A stretch of 18,063 nucleotides of DNA from positions 1-18,063 of the forward strand of contig JAKAHL010000004.1 of the NCBI GenBank assembly GCA_021815005.1, written 5' to 3'. The DNA comes from Chloroflexota bacterium. GTDB lineage: Bacteria; Chloroflexota; Limnocylindria; Limnocylindrales; CSP1-4. Shown piece after piece: positions 13,226-18,063 of the stretch. The translations under genes and the position numbers were made by a program. The notes under the pieces were generated by a model, which worked only from the letters and a program-made list of their open reading frames with translations, made no database searches and was not told where the DNA came from. Positions within the stretch are counted from its first letter, which is position 1. Each line of letters starts with the position of its first letter.

Positions 13226-14662
13226 TCACCTCGGCATCGGCGGGATCATCCCGCGCGCGGCGAAGGCCGCCCGGATCCCGAGCAGCGCCGTGTACGTCGC
13301 CACGACGAGGACCGTGCCGCCATCGGGCGCCTCGGCGATGGTCCGGTCCACGGCAGTCGTCGGGTCGTCGACCAGGCCGAGGTAGTCCGGCGGCGGGACG
13401 GCCGGGTCCGAGCAGAGCGCGTATTTGAGGCGGACCGCGAAGTCCGCCGCGCGGCGGCCGGTCAAGCGGTACGGGCGCCCCGCGACCAGGTCCGCGGGCG
13501 AGCAGTCCCAGTACCACGAGACGTCGCGGCCATCGGCGAAGGCGTCGTTGAGGGCGACGACCACGCGGTCGACCGCGGCGCCCTGGGACACGGACGTCAG
13601 CTCGGCCATCGTCGCGGGGTTCTTGAGCAGCGAGAGCACGACGGTCCGCCCGTCCACGGTGAAGCGCTCGAACCGGGCGAACGGCGGAACGGCGGCGGCG
13701 AGTGCCCTGGCCGCCGCCCGGGGGTCCAGGCCCATCCCGACAGCGGCGGCCATCGCGCCGGCGGCGTTGTACGCGTTGCCGAGGCCCGGCAGGCGCAGCT
13801 CGACCTCCTCGCTGGCCTCGCCGGCGGCCTCGTGCCAGGCGAAGCGAAGCCGCTGCCCGGTCAGCCCCTGCCGCTCGACGATCTGGACGGTGATGGCCGG
13901 CTCCGGCCGCGCGAAGCCGCAGGCGGCGCAGGCGTAGTCGCCGAGGTGGCCGATGCTGGTCCAGGCGCGCCCGAGCCGCGCGCCGCAGGACGGGCAAGTG
14001 ACGGGCTCGGGGGTCAGCTCGGCCGCGCTCGCCCGGTCGGGGGCCCCCGCGAAGCCATACGGCACCAGTCGCGCGCCGTTGCGCCCGGCGATCTGGGCGA
14101 GGCTCGCGACCCGGGGGTCGTCGGCGCAATGCACGATCGTGCTGGCGGGGCCGTCGCCAGCCAGCATCGCAGTCCAAAGCCGGACGAGGTGGTCGGTCTC
14201 GCCGAAGCGGTCGAGCTGATCGCGGAACAGGTTGGTCATGACGAGGACGGCGCCGGGGACGGCGGGCCGGACGGCGGGGAGCGCGGCCTCGTCCACCTCG
14301 AGGACCGCGATCGTGCCGCGCTGGCGGAAGCGGCCGCGCAGGGTGGTGCTGCTTACGAACGCCGTTCCGATGGACTGGCGCAGGTTGGCGCCCGACGCGT
14401 TGGCGAGGACCGGGTGGCCGAGCTCCGCGACGATCGTGGCGAGCATCTTGGCCGTGCTGGTCTTGCCGTTGGTGCCGGTGACGAGCGCCGCGCCGCGGAG
14501 ATCGGCCGCGAGGCGCGCGTCGATGCCGGGGGCGAGCCGGCTGGCCACGAGCCCGGGGAGCGACGTTGCGCCGCGCCCGAACCGACGGACGGTCCACGTC
14601 AGCCCGCGCGCGGCGAGGAGCGCGGAGGCGTCGCGAACAGACGGGTTTCGGCGGGCGCTCAT
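13226..14662 (-). CDS. murT: Lipid II isoglutaminyl synthase ligase subunit MurT
   Basis: MurT is the ATP-dependent Mur-ligase-like subunit that activates the D-Glu carboxylate of lipid II and receives ammonia from GatD. The 478-aa protein starts at the ATG at 14662 (a TTG 6 nt earlier is less likely). It has a P-loop TGTNGKTS (62-69), EVDEAALP (122-129), TNLFRDQLDRFGE (143-155), a zinc-ribbon insert with C223, C226, C245 and C248, and LPGLGNAYNA (291-300). The C-terminal DUF1727 part contains LLKNPATM, ALNDAFADGRDVSWYWD (370-386) and ends near IPPMPR. The DVSWYWD motif corresponds to the region supplying the third residue of the GatD active site in S. aureus. It lies 28 bp after the oxidase gene, so it may be transcribed from the upstream catabolic genes. 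Confidence 0.95.
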   Translation of the reverse strand: MSARRNPSVRDASALLAARGLTWTVRRFGRGATSLPGLVASRLAPGIDARLAADLRGAALVTGTNGKTSTAKMLATIVAELGHPVLANASGANLRQSIGTAFVSSTTLRGRFRQRGTIAVLEVDEAALPAVRPAVPGAVLVMTNLFRDQLDRFGETDHLVRLWTAMLAGDGPASTIVHCADDPRVASLAQIAGRNGARLVPYGFAGAPDRASAAELTPEPVTCPSCGARLGRAWTSIGHLGDYACAACGFARPEPAITVQIVERQGLTGQRLRFAWHEAAGEASEEVELRLPGLGNAYNAAGAMAAAVGMGLDPRAAARALAAAVPPFARFERFTVDGRTVVLSLLKNPATMAELTSVSQGAAVDRVVVALNDAFADGRDVSWYWDCSPADLVAGRPYRLTGRRAADFAVRLKYALCSDPAVPPPDYLGLVDDPTTAVDRTIAEAPDGGTVLVVATYTALLGIRAAFAARGMIPPMPR

Positions 14663-14690
14663 GGGCAAGAGGGTACAGGCAGGCCGATCC

Positions 14691-15797
14691 TCAGCTCTTG
14701 GAGGGCGTCAGGAGCTGGCGCGACGCCTCGGCCGGCGAGCGGAGGCCCGCCAGCCCGAGTGCCAGGTCCACCTCGGCCGCGAGCAGGTCGAACGCCCGGC
14801 CGACGCCCGCCTCGCCGCCCCACGCGAGGGACCACAGCACCGGGCGACCGAGCATCACGCCCCGCGCGCCGAGCGCGAGCGCCGCCAGCACGTCGGTGCC
14901 ACGCCGGATGCCGGAGTCGAGCAGCACCGGCGCCCGGCCAGCCACCGCGTCCACCACAGCCGCCAGCGCGTCGATCGCCGCGATCGAGCGGTCCAGCTGC
15001 CGACCGCCGTGGTTCGACACGTCCACGGCCGCGGCGCCCAGCTCCAGCGCCCGGACGGCGTCGGCGGGGTGGAGCACGCCCTTCACGATGACCGGTAGCC
15101 GCGTGTTCGCGACCACCCACGCGAGGTCGTCCCAGGTGTTCGAGCGCTTGAACTCGTCGTCGCCGTAGGTGTCGCCGCGCTTGAGCGCGCCGCGACGGAC
15201 GTTGGCGTACTCCACGCCGGGCGGGCGGGCGAAGCCGGTGCGGATGTCGCGCTCGCGGCGGCCGAGGATCGCGGCGTCCATGGTGAGCACGATCGCCTCG
15301 TAGCCGGCGGCCTCGGCGCGCTCCAGCAACTCGCGGTTCCGGCCCGCGTCGTCGAGGAAGTAGAGCTGGAACCAGCATGCGGCACCGGTCGCGGCCACCT
15401 CCTCGATGGTCGCCGAGCCCACCGTGGACAGGCAGAACACCAGCCCCCGCGCCGCGCACGCTCGCGCGACGGCCACCTCGCCGTCGGGGTCTGCCAGCCG
15501 GTGCAGCGCCATCGGCGCGACCATGAACGCCGACGGCCAGCGGCGGCCGAGCATCTCGACGGACGGATCGCGCCCCCTGATGTCGACGCCGATGCGGGGC
15601 ACGAACCGCCAGCGGTCGAACGCCGCGGTGTTGTCGCGCAGCGTGACCTCGTCGTTGGCGGCGCCCGAGTAGTACGCAGCGCTGCCCGGGGGCAGGCGCT
15701 CGAGCGCCAGCGCCTCGAAGTCCGCGAGCCGGACCGGGTCGCCGGGCGGCGGCAGGGTGAGGCCGTCGAGCTGGTCCATGCCGCCGCCGCCGCTCAC
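14691..15797 (-). CDS. FMN-dependent alpha-hydroxy-acid oxidase/dehydrogenase
   Basis: This is a TIM-barrel flavoenzyme oxidising 2-hydroxyacids such as lactate, glycolate or mandelate to 2-oxoacids. The 368-aa protein shows active-site Tyr in AAYYSGAANDE (41-50), FMVAPMALHRLADPDGE, Tyr146 in CWFQLYFLDD, TMDA (172-175), FMN-binding K239 in VIVKGVLHP, catalytic H263 and R266 in SNHGGRQLD, then LLDSGIRRGTDVLAALALGA. The key residues look intact. The GTG start overlaps the stop of the HisD-like gene (GTGA). An in-frame ATG at 15779 is an alternative. No N-terminal cytochrome domain or membrane segment is present. Its place behind a HisD-like alcohol dehydrogenase suggests sequential oxidation of a polyol or hydroxyacid. 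The actual substrate is not readable from the motifs. Confidence 0.94.
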   Translation of the reverse strand: MSGGGGMDQLDGLTLPPPGDPVRLADFEALALERLPPGSAAYYSGAANDEVTLRDNTAAFDRWRFVPRIGVDIRGRDPSVEMLGRRWPSAFMVAPMALHRLADPDGEVAVARACAARGLVFCLSTVGSATIEEVAATGAACWFQLYFLDDAGRNRELLERAEAAGYEAIVLTMDAAILGRRERDIRTGFARPPGVEYANVRRGALKRGDTYGDDEFKRSNTWDDLAWVVANTRLPVIVKGVLHPADAVRALELGAAAVDVSNHGGRQLDRSIAAIDALAAVVDAVAGRAPVLLDSGIRRGTDVLAALALGARGVMLGRPVLWSLAWGGEAGVGRAFDLLAAEVDLALGLAGLRSPAEASRQLLTPSKS

Positions 15798-17116
15798 GCC
15801 ATGCCCCGAATGCGGAGCGCGTTGGCGTGGGCCGGGAACCCCTCGTGGTCCGCCAGCGCCAGGGTCGCCGGGGCCAGCGAGCGCAGGCCGTCCTCGGTGA
15901 GCCGCGCGACGGACGCGGTGGTCATGAACGTGCGCGCCGTCACCCCGCCGTTGATCCGTGCGAAGCCGCCGGTGGGCAGCGTGGCGGGCACGCCGATCGT
16001 GAAGTTGGCGGCGCTCACCGGGGAGTGCTGGCCCAGCAGCACCTCGCCGGCGTAGGTCAGCTTCGCCAGCGTCGCCTCGGGATCGCGGGTCGCGATCTGC
16101 ATGTGCTCGGGCGCGTAGTCGCCGGCGAACGCGGTCGCCTCGTCGATCGTGTCGAACAGGAAGGCGCCGCCGAGGTTGCTGAGCGCGGAGCGCGCGTACG
16201 AGGCGCGCGGCTCGGGCAGGGCAGCCACCTGCCTCGCCATCTCGGCGTCCACGGCCTCCACGACGGCCATCGAGTCGGTGACCAGCAGCGCCGCGGAATC
16301 CGCGCCGTGCTCCGCCTCGTTGAGCAGGTCGGCGGTGAGGCGCACCACGTCCGCCGAGTCGTCAGCGAGCACCAGGCTTTCCGACGGGCCGCAGAGCATG
16401 TTGGTCCCCACGCCGTGGAGCTGCGCCAGGATCTGCGCCGCGGTCACGGCCGGCGATCCCGGCCCGACGATCTTGCTCACCCGGCCGATGGTCTGCGTGC
16501 CCAGCACCACGGCGGCCACGCCCGCGGGACCGTTGGCGCGCACGATCCTGGTGATCCCCAACTCCTTGGCGGTGGCGAGCACCCCCGGGTCCACGCGGTC
16601 CGTGCCGGGGAGCGGCGGGACCACCACCGTGATGTCGGGCACGCCAGCCACGACGGCGGGCGTGCCGATCATCACCAGCACGCTGGGGAAGGAGCCCTTG
16701 CCGCAGGGCACGAACAGGCCGACCGAGGGGATGGGGCGGTGGCGCTCCCCCACCACCACGCCGGGGCGAGTCTCGCGGCGCCAGTCGGGCGAGGCCGCCA
16801 GCTGCGCCTCGTTGAAGGCGCGGACCTGCGCGATGCCGACGCGGATGGCGTCGAGAAGCCCGGGGCGGATCGAGGCGTGGGCCTCGTCAATGGCGGCCTG
16901 GCTGACGAGCAGGTCGTCGGGTGCCACGGCCACCTTGTCGAAGCGGGCCGTCGCGTCGGCCACGGCCTGGTCGCCGCGGGCCGCAACGTCCGCGTAGATC
17001 TCCGAGATGGACGCCATCAGCGTCGGGTCGAAGATGCCGGCCGTGGCGCGGGCCATGATCCGTTCGCGCTCGGCGGCGTCGAGGTCGCGCCAGCGGCGCA
17101 GGGTGAGCACGTTCAT
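15794..17116 (-). CDS. HisD-like NAD-dependent dehydrogenase, divergent from histidinol dehydrogenase
   Basis: This belongs to the histidinol-dehydrogenase fold family. The 440-aa product, from an ATG with GGAGGA 4 nt upstream, keeps LCGPSESLVLAD (241-252), NEAEHGADS (266-274), the catalytic APEHMQI with E337/H338, and H430 in FPAHANALR. Compared with E. coli HisD, the zinc ligand Gln259 aligns with E267, Asp360 with N371 and substrate-contacting His367 with A378 (GDYASGTNHVLPT becomes ANFTIGVPATLPT). No other his gene is nearby. It therefore probably oxidises another hydroxyl compound, as HpsN does in sulfopropanediol degradation. The neighbours (SDR remnant, hydroxyacid oxidase) agree with a catabolic role. 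Plain hisD annotation would be misleading, though a his function cannot be wholly excluded from sequence alone. Confidence 0.88.
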   Translation of the reverse strand: MNVLTLRRWRDLDAAERERIMARATAGIFDPTLMASISEIYADVAARGDQAVADATARFDKVAVAPDDLLVSQAAIDEAHASIRPGLLDAIRVGIAQVRAFNEAQLAASPDWRRETRPGVVVGERHRPIPSVGLFVPCGKGSFPSVLVMIGTPAVVAGVPDITVVVPPLPGTDRVDPGVLATAKELGITRIVRANGPAGVAAVVLGTQTIGRVSKIVGPGSPAVTAAQILAQLHGVGTNMLCGPSESLVLADDSADVVRLTADLLNEAEHGADSAALLVTDSMAVVEAVDAEMARQVAALPEPRASYARSALSNLGGAFLFDTIDEATAFAGDYAPEHMQIATRDPEATLAKLTYAGEVLLGQHSPVSAANFTIGVPATLPTGGFARINGGVTARTFMTTASVARLTEDGLRSLAPATLALADHEGFPAHANALRIRGMA

Positions 17117-17250
17117 GCGGTCCTCCCGCCATCGACGACGATGGCCGATCCGGTGACGTAGGACGTCTCTTGCGAGGCGCGGCCGAGGCCACTCGGGCCG
17201 CCGGCGGCCAGCGCGAGATGGCCAGCGAGACAGGCGGTCGGCGGGGTCAT
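17113..17250 (-). pseudogene. Short-chain dehydrogenase reduced to its two ends, still in frame
   Basis: This 45-codon frame begins MTPPTACLAGHLALAAGGPS and continues GLGRAS, the N-terminal dinucleotide-binding motif of SDR enzymes (LAGKVALVTGGGSGIGRA). It then jumps directly to QETSYVTGSAIVVDGGRTA, the last residues of an SDR (ETSYVTGSAIVVDGG, stop). About 200 central residues, including the catalytic Ser-Tyr-Lys, are missing. The deletion is in frame. The start has a good ribosome site (GAGGGA, 10 nt) and the TGA overlaps the ATG of the HisD-like gene (ATGA). The frame is thus likely still translated and may serve as a coupling leader for the next gene. It cannot be an active dehydrogenase. 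Confidence 0.85.
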
Positions 17251-17645
17251 CGCGGTGGGCTCCCTCGTGCTGCGCGTGTGTGCGGCGATGGTACCGGCCA
17301 GCGTGATGTGGGCTCGGGCAGCGTTGCGTGACCGTCGGCGGGTCGCGGCACGCGGGGCCCTGAGCGTGCGGGGTCGCCGCGCTCGGAGCCCCGGGCACGC
17401 GGGGCACAGCTCGACGACCCCGGCGCTGTGCTTGCGGACCCGCGGACCCGCGGCGCACCCCCGGCGTGCCTGTGGTTGCGCCCCTGCGCGCCGCCACCGC
17501 TCCCATGGGCCCGACCGCTGGTTGCGCCCGGCGCTCCAACGGTGCGCTCCCCGCACGAGCGTTGCGCCGTGTCGGGGATCCGACCGGCGTCCGCGGCCTG
17601 AGCGGTCGCCGTCAACGCGACCGGGCGAGCCCCGTCCTCGGAGCG
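17251..17645. other. Gene-free stretch with short GTTGCG repeats
   Basis: Open frames here are Arg/Pro-rich and unlike the real genes, so I call none. Visible structure is GGTTGCGCCC at 17474-17483 and 17520-17529, with related GTTGCG at 17323-17328 and 17561-17566 (spacings 152, 46 and 41 bp), and a tandem GCGGACCC repeat near 17434-17452. The stretch separates the phosphotriesterase-family gene from the HisD-like operon and should contain that operon's promoter. Confidence 0.45.
17283..17296 (-). promoter_or_regulatory. Possible -10 element of the HisD-like operon
   Basis: On the minus strand TACCAT (17293-17288) fits the minimal TAnnnT pattern of high-GC -10 boxes and would place transcription start about 30 nt before the SDR-remnant ATG. 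No -35 is convincing. The surrounding 14-mer also occurs at 12131-12144, about 37 bp upstream of the ACC-deaminase remnant on the same strand. Direct evidence is limited to position and this repeat. Confidence 0.3.
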
Positions 17646-18063
17646 TCAGGCGCCGGCGAGAATCCGGCGTGGCGTGTCGGTCAGCAGCAGGCGGAGGTCG
17701 GCGTCGCCGAGGCCGGCAGCCCGCAGCCTCGGCGCGATCCGCTCGACGAGGTGGGCGTACCCGGGTCCGCCATGGGCGCGGAGCTGGCTCTTGAGGCAGA
17801 CGGCCTGGCTGACGGCCAGACGGTCAGCCCAGCCCTGCTCGAAGGCGGCCAGGACCGCCGCGATCCGCACCTCGTCGGCAGGCATGCCCTTGCCGCCATA
17901 GGCGTCCTCGTCCCCCCAGACGTCGATGGCCACCGTAGCGCCGCGCTCGGCGAGACCGCGCGCGTAGGCCGGCTCCCCGAGCGACGGGTCCATGTGCGCG
18001 AGCAGCAGCCGCGACGGGTCCGCGCCCGCGCCCAGGACGTGGTCCAGCACCTGGTGGCCGTTG
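17646..18063 (-). CDS. Phosphotriesterase-family amidohydrolase, C-terminal part
   Basis: This is the last 138 or so residues of a metal-dependent TIM-barrel hydrolase of the phosphotriesterase/lactonase family; the N-terminus lies beyond the window. Visible are NGHQVLDHVLGAGADPSRLLLAHMD (with the His of the HMD metal site), IDVWGDEDAYGGKGMPADEVRIAAV, then SQAVCLKSQLRAHGGPGYAHL and LLLTDTPRRILAG at the end. Family members normally read SxDVCLKSQLRxYGG, where the Asp is the catalytic metal ligand; here codon 17804-17802 is GCC, Ala. The enzyme may therefore be inactive or altered. It is 395 bp upstream of the HisD-like operon on the same strand and probably belonged to the same catabolic set. 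The substrate (lactone, phosphoester or amide) is not predictable. Confidence 0.88.
   Translation of the reverse strand, partial: NGHQVLDHVLGAGADPSRLLLAHMDPSLGEPAYARGLAERGATVAIDVWGDEDAYGGKGMPADEVRIAAVLAAFEQGWADRLAVSQAVCLKSQLRAHGGPGYAHLVERIAPRLRAAGLGDADLRLLLTDTPRRILAGA

Noticed and set aside
13221..14597. N-terminal extension of the gatD frame to 744 residues, suggesting a fusion
   Set aside because: The upstream part is an Arg/Pro-rich off-frame reading of murT, which has its own well-supported frame. A ribosome site precedes the gatD ATG.
15794..17116. Straight annotation as histidinol dehydrogenase hisD
   Set aside because: Three residues needed for zinc or histidinol binding are replaced and no histidine-biosynthesis gene is adjacent.
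17434..17566. CRISPR-like array from the GTTGCG and GCGGACCC repeats
   Set aside because: Repeats are at most 10 bp, irregularly spaced and imperfect. There are no cas genes and no 20-40-bp repeats.
1..18063. Insertion sequences, prophage or defence genes
   Set aside because: No transposase, integrase, nuclease or toxin motif was found in any plausible gene, and base composition is uniform.

Overview
The window is very GC-rich (by eye above 70%) with strongly GC-biased third codon positions. Long spurious open frames therefore lie opposite or across almost every real gene. GatD/MurT lipid II amidation genes, GTG starts, 4-bp GTGA/ATGA stop-start overlaps and Pro/Ala-rich cell-surface proteins suggest a high-GC Terrabacteria lineage, Chloroflexota (Limnocylindria-like) or Actinomycetota. 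This is an inference; there is no rRNA here to settle it.

Layout. 1-1915 (-): a response regulator and its sensor kinase, the kinase running off the left edge. Divergent from them (2054-2557, +) is a small secreted repeat protein. The shared upstream region carries a symmetrical 21-bp inverted repeat whose arms hold half-sites 11 bp apart, a good candidate binding site for the regulator. 2877-3436 (+): two coupled genes of unknown function. 3526-6164 (-): a molybdate operon of MerR-TOBE regulator, ModA, ModB and the tRNA methyltransferase TrmO, with no ModC ATPase. 6256-7677 (-): an anchored S41 carboxyl-terminal protease. 7796-9201 (-): a lipoprotein overlapping a family-2 glycosyltransferase. 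9416-10366 (-): homocysteine S-methyltransferase. 10606-11844 (+): an OsmC peroxidase, a tiny basic protein and a membrane protein with an intramembrane CPVCN motif. 11845-12362: an intergenic region holding an internally deleted ACC-deaminase remnant and a long hairpin. 12363-17250 (-): a chain of an internally deleted SDR remnant, a divergent HisD-like dehydrogenase, an FMN alpha-hydroxyacid oxidase, MurT and GatD. 17646-18063 (-): the C-terminal part of a phosphotriesterase-family protein.

How they work together. The right-hand third looks like a decaying or repurposed catabolic operon. Its SDR is reduced to a 45-codon frame that still has a ribosome site and overlaps the next start codon. 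Its HisD homologue has lost residues needed for histidinol. Its phosphotriesterase homologue lacks an expected metal-ligand Asp. The peptidoglycan amidation pair MurT/GatD lies directly downstream and may share the transcript. Nothing here is a clear defence system, mobile element or CRISPR array. The most unusual points are the two genes with internal deletions, the HisD-like enzyme, the ModC-less mod operon ending in TrmO, the OsmC/CPVCN trio, and the two-component system with its dyad and secreted repeat protein.
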